From the NCBI GenBank assembly GCA_033297075.1, contig MU858057.1:372001-436000 (forward strand): a stretch of 64,000 nucleotides of DNA, read 5' to 3'. Positions 10,402 to 22,739 of this stretch are shown piece by piece. The translations under genes and the position numbers were made by a program. Source of the stretch: Rhypophila decipiens. Lineage: Eukaryota > Ascomycota > Sordariomycetes > Sordariales > Naviculisporaceae. Under the pieces are notes generated by a model that worked only from the letters and a program-made list of their open reading frames with translations, was not told the DNA's origin and ran no database searches. Every line of letters starts with the position of its first letter. Position 1 is the first letter of the stretch.

Positions 10402-11415
10402 GGTGTTAAGAACAGGGGTTTCTGTTGTTTCGCTTCGTTTCTTTGGATTAGATGGGTTAATTTATTTATTTGTATTTACTCGAGAATCGCGGGTATCTTG
10501 GGACATATAGGGATTGGACTTGTATCTGGGAGGATGGGATCAACGGCCTTTGGTTAAAATTTTCACAAAGTGCAACAATGTATTGGTCCGATATCACTCC
10601 CCCACTCACCTCAATCTGAAATATTTACAAAGTCTACCGCAGCATTTTGTTTTCAGTTGGTCCTGCCTATGACATGCAAACAGCATTCATTCAATAGGAT
10701 TGAAATACTCTGTACTATCCCAACATTTATCACTTTAGAAGGGGACAAACGTGCTTGTAACAGTGAGACAACTATTAACATCAGTACTGGGTGTCCATCT
10801 GCCCGTGTGGAATCCGTCAGCTCGGCAGTGGCTAATATGTGTTTAGCTGTAGATGTCTGTCTGTCCATGAGGCAGGTATGGCTTCTCCTGCTCTCCACAT
10901 TCCGGAGCCATGGACCTCTCGAAGCGGGATGCTACTGTACCGGTATGCGAGATTGATAATGTGCTGCTGTGGTTACCATTCCGATATCCGGGAGCCGCAG
11001 CGGTTCAATGCTTCCGCCCGCCCCCGCCGGGAAAAGGGGTCAACTACCGACGCATATAGCGTCCACCGGAAGATTGAATTCATTCATTCCTTTCGGGCAA
11101 CTAACTGGCTTGTCGCCTGTTCAGACCGACGTTGAGGGCAAGTGTTCAGCAAAGGTTCATGTCTGGCGATCAGATAACATGGCTTATACAATGTCAAGTT
11201 TGGAAGGAAAGCAAGATTATTCAAAACCTGCTTTTCGCCAACTAGCTCATGTCACGACCTCGTACTTGCCTTTTCCCAGTAAAGCGGATTATCCCAAAAA
11301 GAAAAAAGACCAAGTAAATAGTAAATAGACCGACCCCCTAATGGTAGAGTGTCAATTTGAAAAGAGTCCCAATACCATCTCACCAGAAGAACAAACCCAA
11401 TTCTCATCCCCGCCC
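10402..11415. other. Intergenic, between convergent genes
   Basis: 3' flanks of the plus-strand gene ending at 10401 and the minus-strand kelch gene. I see no gene, repeat or RNA. Confidence 0.5.
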
Positions 11416-12432
11416 CTACGACGCAGGGGTAAAAACATCAAAAGCAGCCGTAGCCGGCAGTCCCGACGCAGTCCCTCCCCCAGGGATATACACACTCCCA
11501 TTCACAGCAACAGCATAACTCCCGTGCCTGGGAATCTTCATGTCCCCCAATCGTTCCCAGCTATCCGTAAGCGTATCATACGCCTCGACCTCTTTAAAGA
11601 CCCCGTTGCTGCTCTTGTCCGGATTCCCCTCCCCGCCAAATGTATAAAACCTGGTCCCAATCACTCCCGTCGCGAAGCCCCGTCTCGGGGTGGGCATCCT
11701 CCCCTTTGCCGTCGTCCACCCTTTACCTGGGTCTTCTAGATCCAGCACAAACACCGTGTCCTTGCGATTAGTGATGGCGCCGAGGCTTCCTCCGATCTGG
11801 TAGAATTTACCGCCCATGACCCCCCCGCCGCCGTGGTCCCTTCCTTCTGGGATATTCTTTGCTGCTGCCGGGAGGGGGATCCATTTCCCCGAGAGGGTGT
11901 CGAACGCAGAGACGGTGGTGACCGACTCCCCGCCGCTCTTTGTTTTGCCCGACGCGAGATAGATCGTCTTGTTGAACACGCCCATTACCGCGCTGCCTCT
12001 TGCCTCGGAGGCCGGCATAGCCTCGATGGACGTCCATTTATCCCCGACTGAAGGGTCGTATACCCAGCCTCTTGGGTTGCCGGCCCAGGCGGAACCTGTC
12101 ATCCCGCCTAGGACGTAGACGCGGCCATCGACGACGGCCGCGTTGGCGTGGTTGATTGTTACCGGCAGCGAGGCGAGTTTCGTCCATTTGTCGGTGGGAA
12201 TGGAGTACGAGTAGACGTCGGAGATTACGCCGCCTGATTGGAGGACTCCGCCTATGACGATCAGTTGGGTTGGGGAGAGGGCTACTGTCGAGTGCTCGTG
12301 GATTGGGCCTGTTGGGACGGGGGATAGGGTTCGCCAGGTTGACAGGGCTTGTCGTGTGGCGAGGGCTGTGGTTGTTGCTGCCCAGAGGAGGAGGGCGATT
12401 GTGCCCAGGAAGGGGGAGGATATTCTGGCCAT
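11416..12432 (-). CDS. Secreted kelch-repeat protein
   Basis: 338 aa from the ATG at 12432 (A at -3); the frame upstream of it offers only a TTG. The first ~27 residues form a signal peptide (ISSPFLGTIALLLWAATTTA). Kelch repeats follow, recognisable from LIVIGGV, VYVLGGM, IYLASGK, KFYQIGGS, FYTFGGEG and VYIPGGG, each paired with a downstream W or Y. This gives about six blades, enough for one beta-propeller, likely extracellular or wall-associated. There is no sign of the copper ligands of galactose oxidase. The partner is unknown. A 15-G tract lies about 130 bp upstream of the ATG. Confidence 0.85.
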   Translation of the reverse strand: MARISSPFLGTIALLLWAATTTALATRQALSTWRTLSPVPTGPIHEHSTVALSPTQLIVIGGVLQSGGVISDVYSYSIPTDKWTKLASLPVTINHANAAVVDGRVYVLGGMTGSAWAGNPRGWVYDPSVGDKWTSIEAMPASEARGSAVMGVFNKTIYLASGKTKSGGESVTTVSAFDTLSGKWIPLPAAAKNIPEGRDHGGGGVMGGKFYQIGGSLGAITNRKDTVFVLDLEDPGKGWTTAKGRMPTPRRGFATGVIGTRFYTFGGEGNPDKSSNGVFKEVEAYDTLTDSWERLGDMKIPRHGSYAVAVNGSVYIPGGGTASGLPATAAFDVFTPAS

Positions 12433-14095
12433 TGTTTGTGGCTGTTTGAGTCTAGATGCAGCACTAAAGCTTGATAGCGAGGTGTGCAATGGTCTACAAG
12501 TTGACGAACGACACCGCCATCAAGAATAAAGCAAGGTAGGAAGGGAAAGAGCTATGGATGGGGGGGGGGGGGGGCGGTCTTGAGGGTGTTTTTATTAACA
12601 TTTTCCTTTCCCACGGCCCAAACAACCGACCACTATTAGCGAGGAGGGCTACTTTACAAAGATTGTCTGGTAATATGAGATTGAGATCATGAATAAATAG
12701 CATTGCTGTAAAGGAGGGCATTGGTAGTTGGTAGTCCAAGCCCACCGCCGGAAAGGTAATATCACAAATGTCAACATTGGATCTCATATACGGTCGACCA
12801 CACTGATCACATTATAACCGAGATATAGTGGTAAAAAACGACGGCATACGTATACGCGTCTGTTTTCCCCTCCCCCCCACTTTCCGAGGTGATGAATGAG
12901 CCGCCCTTCCCATCGTCGCCACGACTATACCATCGGCTCCATGCCCTATTCTGAAGGACTCTGTATTTTCACAATTTAAAGGGCTCGAAAGTTCGGTTTC
13001 AGTCAGTATTGAAACTTGCAAGCTGCAGTGAATTTGGACTTCACTGATGTCTGTTGGATATGAAAGGCATTTATTAGAGCGTGACGAATGCAGGGGGTAG
13101 TATCGATGGTGAATAATTAGTTGACGTATTCTCTAGATATATTACAGGAATACTCATAGAGAATTGTAGTACGAGTCTCGGTTGATGAAAGAAACTGCCA
13201 AGGAGGCTTTGCGAGCTTTGGGTTGATTGTTATTAGGTCACGATGAATCTCAGGGGCTGTGGTCGCCATGGCCACTGATCAATCGATCGGATTCAGGGGT
13301 AATGTACGCAGCGGGGTTAGGGTTAGCTATGGAGGGAACGAAGTATCTTTTGCTTATATTGGTGGTCTCCCGAACAAGATACTTGCCAGACCCTGTAAAA
13401 TTACATGTAGTCACGGTGGGGGGTGAAATCGGCAAGAAATCAATCCGGGAACAGAATGGCGATATACAGTATCCGTAATTGATATGGTGAAATCGTTGAG
13501 CTTGAAATCGACCTCTGGTGGGCAATCATAGCTAAAAAGTGTCGCCGGACAAGGCTGCTGCTATTAAGCGCGAGGTTCATGGTACCTACCCCACATTGTG
13601 GATTACAAAGACCCATGCGACCAAGCTTTATTTCGGCTCTGGTCAGTCAAGAGAGCAACATAGAGCCTGTTGCCTGCTAAAATCGCCGGAAGATGGATCA
13701 AAAAAAGACCCTTTGTCATCTCATGCCAAGACAAGTCCAGTAAATGTATACCTTCCGACCAACCTGACTGTATATCATCCCATAATTCAACCCTGGTAAA
13801 GATCGCAAGCCATGTCATCCTATCCCTTAGAGACGAAAGCCCAAATAAGCGGAATTCAAGCAAGCAAACTCAGCATGAAAGGTAGGTCCGCTGGTAAATC
13901 GGGTCTCTTTTTTTATCGCTTTATATAAAAGGGATACTCCATTGCGATAATCACAATCGATAATAAACAATGGACCCTAGCAAAAAAAGAAAAGAAAAAC
14001 ACCAAAACCAGGCGAAAAAGCCAACCACAGAAAAGCCAATCAAAAAAAAAAACAGAGAATGTACAAAAATACCCAACAAAGCTTGTTCATTTCAT
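12433..14095. other. Intergenic, kelch gene promoter and Psy2 3' flank
   Basis: Contains a 15-base G run (12560-12574), a telomere-like GGGGTTAGGGTTAG (13313-13326) and an A-rich segment (13975-14060) just past the Psy2 stop. No gene recognised. Confidence 0.5.
12560..12574 (+). repeat. G15 homopolymer
   Basis: Fifteen consecutive G on the plus strand, that is a C run in the presumed leader or core promoter of the kelch gene. Its length may be an assembly or replication-slippage artefact. Confidence 0.7.
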
Positions 14096-17000
14096 TCATT
14101 CTGTCGCGTCAGGCAGAGCAGCAACAACAGGATCTGCTGCTGGGGACCCGGAAGCCGTGTTGGTACCCCCGTCGCCAGCCGCGGCGGCGACTTCCGTCGC
14201 GGGTGGAGGGGACTTTCCAGACTCCCCTTGCGCTTTTGCCTCGGCCTCAGCCACGGCCTCAGCCTGGGCTGCCGCACTTTTGATGTATGTTGCCGACGTG
14301 GAAGAAGAGGGTGAGACGGTAAGAGTGGAAGTAGAGTGTGGGATGTTAAGAGTAATCTTCCGAGGCCCATGACCTGAACTGCCACCTCCGAAGCCGCTCT
14401 TCTTATTACGCAGTGGAGGGGTTCCACCACTGCTGGAACCACCAAAGCTCCCGGCACCCCCGGCACTCCTGGCCGCCAAGTTGCTGTCGACGCTGCTCGT
14501 ACTGTTTCGACGCTTGTGGACGAGCTGTTCCAGGGCGTCGTCATCGTCTTCTTCTCTCCGACGCTTTTCGGCGAGCCGTTCGGGCGGTGGTGGCGTCCCG
14601 CTCCGTAGGCCTGCGGTTGGGTCTTGATTCTCCTTGCCCTGCTCATCTTTCGGCGAAGTAGCGCCCGTCATGACTGCATCGCCTCCGTCTTCCCCATCTT
14701 CATCACTAGTGTAATCCACTAAGGGTTTTAGGGGGCTGACACCATTGCTCGTGGCAGGATGTTGATTTTCTTCGTCATCATCGTCTGAACCATCCCAGTA
14801 GTGCTCTTGCGCCGGATCCACCGTAAGCTGCTCCATCAGATGCCTTGCGCCACCAGGGCCCGTCGGTCTCCTGCCAGCCTCCTCCTCCTCCGGGTCGACG
14901 AAATAGTTCTCACCGTTGTTGGTGAAGCCGTCGGTCTGGTTGTACCGGAGCAACATGTCTCTGAATGTGTCCATGTGGGACAAGCTCGTGATCTTCTCGC
15001 GGTAATTCTCCACGAGGTGCTTGATGAGATCATTCATGCTCTCCTTGTTGATAAGTCCAAAAAGCTCCAGACAGGCCGAGCAAAGCAAACTATCGCGTGG
15101 CAAAGTCTTGATCAGAACGTCCAGGACTGGCCCCAAGATATGCTTTTCGGCCAAATGCTTGATGTAAAATTCGTTTTGTAGCACCACAAGCTGACGGACG
15201 AATCTAATAGCCACTAATCAAGGAATGTTAGTTTCAGCAAACATGCCGTTTTGAGAGCAGGGACCTTACCCAGCTGAAGATGCTTCTCCCTGCAAAATAG
15301 CAACTGAATGAATCGCTGCGGTATGTTGTGCTCCAAAACAAAGTACTTGCTCCGATGCTGATGCTTTATTATGTAGAAACACAGGATGTCGTTGAGATAT
15401 TGAAACACGCCCTCGTTGGCAACGCTAATCTTGTTGGCTTTGTTTTCAAGTTCGATGAGAGGTTTGAAGAGCCGCGCGGCCGAGTTGTCGTAGAAGTGGT
15501 GCAAGAAAGCATCATGTTGAGGATCCGGAGGCGGCAGCCCCCGAGCACGCTGCTGAGGTCCCATAAAATCAGCTCGGGCCTCTGGAGGGACTGCCGGTTC
15601 GAGAAGTATCTTGAGCGAATCTGCGATCTGGGACTTGATCCCAAGATCCACCTCGACGAGGAGGAGATCAATGAGCGTTTCCGTCAGCGGCGGCTGCTTC
15701 TCCTGGAGCTGACGGTAAATAGTAGAGCGGATCATGTGCGGGTCGTGGTCGATCATAGAAACCAGGATATCCGTAGCGCCCACCCTGACCGAGACATCGG
15801 CATTTCGCAAGCCAAAGTTAATGACGCGAAGGAGCCCGTGAGACAGGAAATTGTTATACAAGGCTTGCCGGGCATTCGGCTGCAGGTTCTTGGCAATAGC
15901 ACAGCACTGCTGGATGAACAAGACGCCTTCCTTCTTGCGCAGCTGGTGCTCCGCGGGGTTTGAAAAGATTTGGAAGAGATCGCGGAGAAAGGTCGCGTTC
16001 GACTGCAGATGCTGCACAATATCGACCTGGTTGAAAAAGATGAGCGAGTTGAGGACCGAGAAGGTCGGGTCGTCCAGAATGCGAGCCAGGACTACGTCTT
16101 TGAGGTATTGGAGCCGGTAGGTCTGGTGGATCTTGCGGCGAATCATCATGTCGTCAATCGCCACCACCTCCTTGTAGTGACCCTGGCTGCTCAGCCATTG
16201 CCTGTGGTTGGCCTTATGCTCCGGGAAATCAGGGTCGAATTCCAAAGCGCCCACAACCCCCAGGACATTCTCGTCCGATACGGCATGCTCGATGATGTTG
16301 TTATCGTTGAGAAGAAGGATCGTTTTCATAATATTGCATAATCGATGCAGCTCTGGTAGACTCTCGAGGTCTTCGGCCTCCTCCACCAAGGGTGTCAACT
16401 TGCCGATGTAGTCCTCGCTCAGGATAGCCTTGGCCAGCGCATCGCGCCCGGCGGGCGAGCCGCTCATCGCACGCATGTGGGTGTCCAGCTCGGCGAGTGA
16501 GCGCAAATCTGGAGGCGGGAGATGGATTGTGGCTTGCATATTATCCATGGCCAGATCATCCTCGAGACCATCGTCTGTCGAGTCACTTGTCAGCAGACAG
16601 CCTGGCGCACAACCGAGGGCGAAGTTATCTTGCATACCAGCACCATTACCTGCAGTCTGATAAGTCTGCTGGACGCTATCGATAAATCTCCTAAATCCGA
16701 CAGACATTAGCAGCAATTCAACTGGGCTTCGCCGTGAGCCCAAACTGACCATATCAAGGTGCAGCCTTCGGCCTCCTGGAAACTCAACGCCATATCGACG
16801 CCGTTATCTGTCCACACGATGAGGGTATCTGTAGAAGCCTTTGAATTAGCAAGAGCGAGGTGATATAGAACAAGCGCGACGGATGCGACATGCCTTGCTG
16901 TTTCTGGAACCCGTCATCCTTTATGATCTTGGTCTCCAAGAGGACGCGCTCCGCCTGGTCTTCCGACTCTACTTTCACGCGAGGCTCCTTTTGGCCATTA

Positions 17001-17236
17001 CCGACCTGGGTGGTGAGAAGCGCACATGTTAGCAGTGGTCTTGGGCTCCGATGAGGGCAGGGTGCAACATGAGCGTCGCGACATACCGTGGCCATAGTCG
17101 CGGAGCAGAAGCCGGTGCCACGATCATGCCAATCATTGTTCCGGAGTTCGTAGACCTTGACGCGCTTCTTCTCGGGTGGATTGGTGTGTTGAGGCATGTC
17201 CGTCGTCGTTTGATGAGGCACGGACTGTGCCATCAT
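14096..17236 (-). CDS. PSY2: Serine/threonine protein phosphatase 4 regulatory subunit 3 (Psy2/SMEK)
   Basis: Substrate-recruiting subunit of PP4, acting in DNA-damage recovery, centrosome and carbon signalling in other eukaryotes. Five exons: 17236-17087, 17005-16894, 16828-16750, 16690-15270 and 15213-14096, giving 959 aa. The N-terminal EVH1/PH-like domain is assembled from exons 1-4 (KRVKVYELRNNDWHDRGTGF, then RVKVESEDQ, then QQDTLIVWT, then MALSFQEAEGC, then IWRFIDSVQQTYQ). The SMK-1 helical-repeat domain follows (FRFIQLLFCREKHLQL-type segments), then an acidic C tail with a basic patch (LAEKRRREE) and Gly/Ser/Ala-rich low complexity. Intron 2 begins with GC instead of GT. The start could be 17233 (Met-Met). 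The ATG is preceded by open frame to about 17509, which I treat as leader because it lacks conservation. Confidence 0.93.
16829..16893 (-). other. GC-AG intron in the Psy2 gene
   Basis: 65 nt, exon ...CAAG then GCATGT at the 5' splice site and CTACAG at the 3' site. Splicing here restores QQDTLIVWT, the conserved sequence of the family. The nearby GT (in GCATGTCG) would insert residues and shift this match. Confidence 0.75.
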
Positions 17237-17543
17237 CGGCGGCCCGGGGTCCTCTTCTGGGACGGGATGACCGTATTGGACGAGATGCGGCGCGATGTCT
17301 AGATGCTGCTGGAGGGATAATTCGGCCTCGGACTGTCTGATGAGGGTGAGAGCCGCCACTTTTACGAGTCCCCGAGCAAGCGCGCCGGGGCTGCAGCGCG
17401 CGAACTTGGGATGAAGCGATTGATAAAGAGCTAATGAAGGGCAGAATGATGATTGTGTGTCTGTTTCACTTTCACTTTTCGGGTGGCCGACAAGATGTGG
17501 GGCGGCCAAAGCAAAAGGGTTGGACAGCGGTCGGGGATCGGGG

Positions 17544-17558
17544 GTCGGGAGTCGGGAC
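17544..17558. repeat. Second copy of the 15-mer GTCGGGAGTCGGGAC
   Basis: Exact match to 2818-2832. It lies about 310 bp upstream of the Psy2 ATG, inside a run of GGGGTCGGGAGTC-like units. Confidence 0.6.
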
Positions 17559-19358
17559 GGAAGTCGCAGCTGAGGAAAACAATGACTGGCGAGTCTGGAC
17601 TCTGGAACAAGTGACGTCGGAAAGTCTAATTAATTCGGGCTGCTGCGCTGCTGCCGCGGGCGCTCGTTTCGGAAGGCAAGGTAGGTGCCGGATCGGTCGT
17701 GTGGGCGTGTCAAACCGAAGCTCTCAAGGCTGCCATGGAAGTTTCGGACGGAAGAGGTTGTTGCAGCACGGGCGCTGCCGGGATTGGTCTTGACTTTTGG
17801 ATTTGCGATAAGGCAGCAACTCCAACACTGAAGAAAGCGGGCGCAAATGTGCGACACAAGAGACTGGGGCCAAGGAAAGAATTGACAGTTGCTTGCGCTG
17901 CGTCACCTCTTTTGCGCAAATAAAGCAAATGAGAAATGACAAGCGAATGATGAAGAAAAATGCGCGATCGAAGAATGCACTGGACAGCGACGCCTTCCGC
18001 GACGTTGACAATGACGATGAGAATCTCTAAAACCTCAGCTGTCGCCGGTTGGCTCATAACGTGACTGGTGGCGCAAAGAGAAAGGTGCCTCTGGGCTCTG
18101 GCTCGACTGGGGCGGAGAGGTGTGGGCACCCGCAAGCGCATTGGAGTTTGGCTGATGACTAAAATAGACTAGCGCACACGCCCCCAAGCCCAAGGCAGCC
18201 GAACCCCTGCCGTGAAGCGCCGGCTTTTGGAGAAGGGGCCACCAAGCGGCACCCGCTCACCGAATAATGATAAGCGCGAGTCCAAGCTTTTCTCGACAAG
18301 AGTTTCCCCAGGCTTCAGTGCTTCACCTCAACATCCACCAGACCTTTATGTTCGATTCCGCTATCCGTAGTGTACAAACCTGAACTTGGGGATTTTTCGA
18401 AACTGCCAAACCCGTCAGAAACGACCATGTAACCAGACTCTAGCCTATACATGCTATAACTCAAACAGGACAGATCGCCTCCGACAGTAGGGGCGTTCAA
18501 CCAATCCACTGGTTTTGACAACCTGCTAGGTACGGGGTACGTATACGTACTGTAGAATCCTGGCGTACTTTCTGCCGGGTATCACCGCCTTGATAATGAT
18601 GAAGGCTTCATTACGGTGTTCGCGGCGCTCACCACTACGAACCCGGAGGATATTGTAAGAACCCGTATACTCGGTTATTCCAAAGATATGATCAGCTTTT
18701 TAGCCGAGGGCTCATCACTTACGTCATGGAAGAATGCTGGCTGTAGAGTATTTCACGGTACATAGCCAACCTGCATTACCTGCCGAGGAGCCTTGCTCGT
18801 CACTTCGAATGCGTTAGGTTAATGAGTGAGGTGCGAAGAGGGCCTAACTTGTCACTTTGATGCAAGAATAAAATCTAAGAAGGGTCCTGCTCGCAGCTTA
18901 TAAGGCGCCAACGAGTGTATGTAAGCTCTTTATGCTTGATGGCCCTTTTTGACCATGAAATATCAACAACTGATTTCACTTGAGGTTTTTGTGCCCCTTG
19001 TTAAATATGTACACCGACTCGACTGTCTACTGTGGAATGCTGTAGATTAACCATTTGGCCTTTACAAAGACCTCACCAGCTGGACTTGTTGGTACTTGGA
19101 TTCTAAAGATTCCATTACTCGCGGCATTGGCGAGGAAAAAGGGAACAGTGGCATAACCAAGTCAATCATTCTGCTCAAGAACAATGAAGTGAGTGCTTGC
19201 TGATCAAGTTAGACCAGTCGTCTTTCTCTTCTACCTTTGGCGCCGGGTTCCTATACACGCCAATTGTACTTATTGCACAGAGGCCTGAACCCCAGTTCAT
19301 AGTGAACTGGGTTCACAAGCTAGAGGTAAAAATAAATAGCATACGTCTGTCGTAAACC

Positions 19359-20374
19359 TCACCAAGACATGCCCAAGTGTCTCACGCCCAAAAAACGCAA
19401 TCCTATTGCGGAGGGATCGAAAACGGCCTTTGAAGGACGGGTTCTTAGATATTCGCTGGCCGCTGAGAAGCTCTTGTTCGTGAAGGCGTTTGATGAGCCT
19501 TTGGTGCTTTGGGTCAAGCTACCGTGGACCGTGGTTGTCAAGGCAGGCGGAATGACAGTCAACTGGTCGCTTTTATCCAGGACGTTGTCTGCGGTCAGAG
19601 AGGCCCTACTTACTATTGACATGCGAATAGTTAGCTCACATATGACCAAGTTAGCGCAGGGAGGATGGTATCAATGAAGTCTGGGTAGAGTGGCCAGGAC
19701 TGAAAGAGCCGTCCCACAAAAGTTCCGGGTTGGAAAGACCCGGATCAATCCTGCATCGCGGCGACCCTTTCGGAAGGTGGACGAGATAGAGAATCAGGAC
19801 CCGAACCATGCTCCGGCACGTGCAGGCGTCAGATCAGATCTCGAACGCAGACCCATCGACGACCCCATTTCAGGTCCAGCCAACTCTGCTCAAATTTGAA
19901 GTTGTGAATGTCGGAAGAGACTTGAGGATGAAGATTTGTTGGCTTGCTGTAGTGGTTGCGCCACCCGGGCCTTGCGAGTTCCCAAAGATAAACAACGGAG
20001 ACCCGCCACGAGCCAGCCAGCCACATATCGTCATGTTGTCTACCGTACCTGTGGTGATATGGATGTAAAACGGGTTGAAGATCTGTACCCGAGACACAAC
20101 AGCCAGACCTGATTCATCTTTGACATGTCCAGGCGGTCAAGGGTAATTGACCAGGCAGCCTTTCATGTATATACAGAAAAGATGTATGTACTCCGTATAG
20201 CTGGTCGTCTTGCCCAATCAGCACTTTGCCGCGCAAAAGATTTGCGAATAGGAGCCCGAGCTGCGGCGATATGCTATTGCATCGAGATAATAGATAGGGG
20301 TCTTGGAAGGATAGGACGAGGTCCCCGGGTGAGGTGGTACTCAGATTCTCAAGTGCCGCCGGCGTCGGTCTCAC
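19359..20374 (-). pseudogene. Possible relic of a DUF3712-like secreted/membrane protein gene
   Basis: Three minus-strand fragments in different frames read like pieces of the fungal DUF3712 (LEA-14-like) family. At 20374-20114 there is LSFQDPYLLSRCNSISPQLG followed by LLRGKVLIGQ. At 20097-19870 there is VQIFNPFYIHITTGTVDNMT. At 19649-19359 there is LTADNVLDKSDQLTVIPPAL, then SSNAFTNKSFSAASEYL and LGVRHLGMS. The family shows patterns such as NPTSxxxTL, SNAFxxLSFPxAS and VLGVKxFGM. Stops and frame changes separate the pieces, and I could not find splice sites that join them. The assignment rests on pattern memory without an alignment and is weak. Confidence 0.28.
20189..20197 (-). repeat. TACTCCGTA nonamer
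   Basis: Exact reverse-complement copy, flanked ATG/TAG, inside the possible relic region. Confidence 0.7.
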
Positions 20375-20383
20375 CTCTATCTG

Positions 20384-20392
20384 TACGGAGTA
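20384..20392 (+). repeat. TACGGAGTA nonamer
   Basis: Exact copy, CTG/ATC flanks, 187 bp from the previous copy and in the opposite orientation. Confidence 0.7.
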
Positions 20393-22730
20393 ATCTCTTC
20401 AACATCGAAACACCAGCACGGTTGGTTGCGACGATACGGAAGCCGTGACAACAACAAGACGCGAGAAACAAGGGAGGCTGAGGCACGGTCCCTACATTCG
20501 TATGCAGTCAGCAAAGAGTTAATTTGGATTGCTGCACAGTGGCATCATACAACGAAAACAGAAAATTCCCTTGACCTCTATGAAGCTTCTTCGGAGGCCA
20601 AGCACGAATTTGTTCGGGTTTTCTCCACGTCTGTTGCGTTGGGGATGGGACTTTCAGGAGAAGGATGAGCCCGACGGCCCGGATGACGAGAGCGACTGGC
20701 GGAAGGGGACTCAAAATTGGACAGAAAGAAACGGTCGAGCGTGAGATATCATCAAACGCAGTGGAAAGATAAGAGGCCCGCACACACCGCTGTCACCGTC
20801 TCTGCCGCCGCCACTGCTGAAGCAGAAGAGTGGAGCGAATCAAGCCACGGGAAAACAACTGATGCGAACGTTGATAAGGACTACCTAGTATGTACTGTAT
20901 GGATACGAGGTCTCCGTATCGGTACAGGCCTTGTCAGGGGCAGCTCTTCCGTGATCAGCCCTATCCGTTTGGCTTTGGGTACTCCGTCCAATCTGACGAA
21001 TACGCTACTGCTATTGCAGCACATGGGACGAACGAAGAGCTGTTGAAGTTAGCTCAAAGGCATGATCCAGTCCTCATTCGCACGACGTCAGCAACAGACT
21101 TTCTGAAATATCGATATCCTGTCCTGATGATAGTGAGTATCCGTAGACCGGGCTAACTATCTGTCTGTTGGTTTGGTGCTTGGTGATCAGGTATCAGCAA
21201 ATTCTCGGGAAAGCATTTCTGAGCAAGCGGTAGTGATGACTGAGACCTGCAGAGCCGCATGTCGTCAAATTACACCCGCATTGCGGATCCGCACCCAAAC
21301 ACGATTCGGTTGAGAGAGGTATTCCTGCCCAGAGGAGAAAAGGTGGACGACTAGAGGAGAGATGAGCCAAGACGTCTCCGCCAAACTTGTCTCAAATCGT
21401 GGCCGAATCTCGATTCTTGAAGTAACTTTTCCAGAGGTGAGATGAGAAATCGAGAATCGGTAAAGATCGTCCTGGGTTGATCTGATATTCAATTCCGGTC
21501 ACACCGCACCGGCCCCTGGGCCCGCGCGCTTGTTCAATGTTATCAGGCAGGCCTGTCTGATCCATACTTAACGGAGATCCGGGCACGAGAAAACCAAACA
21601 GGACCGTGCTATATTTATCGTGGGCCGGGTCAGTGCCCAAGTACGGGTTCTTTGATAGGGGTCTGGATCAGTTCTGCATGTCGGTTCCCGAAGATATCAG
21701 AGTTTGTGCTCCATTCTGGAAAGGGGGAATTGGCTTGTGTTGCCCGATGGTATCCGAACCCGGACTCGTGATTCTTTTTTCACGATATCACGCCGGAAAG
21801 TTGCGACTTGCGAATGATGACGAACCACGCGACTGCCATCATCGTCCAACCGCTTTGTCGCGCTGTCGGTGAAAGATAAAAGGGTGCCTTTTGGTATGGA
21901 TATGTCAGCCACAGCGATAGCCAAGCCTTGAACAACAAGAAAGAATCCATGTCCAGGAGATTGCGAGCTCACGACTATCGAATTTGTCCTTGTGAGCCAC
22001 ACACCGATGAAATAAAAAGCCACCGACAATCAGAATCAGGCACTGCCGTATTTCTCGGTCGGGACTAGCGCAAGGGGGCTTGTCGCAGGGGTCCTATCTT
22101 GGGCTGGTCTGATCTGGAAGAAGACAAGAAGCCAGAGAGCGTTCCTGGCGGGCGTGTGTGCCGCCCCTTGACAACAGACTGCCCCCCAAATTCTCTTGGG
22201 GTGGCCCCCATGCCCGGTTGCCGAGTTGGTTCACTGGGTTACCATCGACGACGACATCCAGCCCACTGATGAGCCCAGGGCGTCTTGTCTCTCAAGCCTC
22301 TGGACGTCGATCATCCGTTCTGGGCAAGCTGAACCACAATACCCGCGCCTCGCGAGTACTGTCTGGATCAAGCCCGTTTTCCATATTCAGGAACCGAAAG
22401 AAATGGAAAGTTGCGAATCAGAGGCGCCAACAAGCTGTATTGTGTGCTGGATCATGGGTGGATGCACACTGCTGCGCTTGCAAATCAATTGTGGCCCAAC
22501 CTCACAATGAACGAGTCGCGAGTGGAAGCCAAAAACTTGGACACAGCGCCAAAAGAAGAATACGAAGTTTTAAAGTGGGCAGCTGCGATTCCTCCATTGC
22601 AACTGTCAGCGGTGAGCCGCGCATTGAGAAAAAAAAAAAAGAGGCAGAAATCAATGCCGCCAAATCCAATGGAAGGAAGGAGCAACAAGGACGAAACTTC
22701 AGCACGGTGAGCGTCAGAACCGTACATACA

Positions 22731-22739
22731 TACGGAGTA
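22731..22739 (+). repeat. TACGGAGTA nonamer
   Basis: Exact copy in the gene-poor stretch, preceded by an ACATACA run. Confidence 0.7.

Noticed and set aside
17293..17509. Extended N terminus of Psy2 upstream of 17236
   Set aside because: The frame is open but the sequence lacks similarity to the family, whose N terminus begins shortly before KKRVKVYELR.
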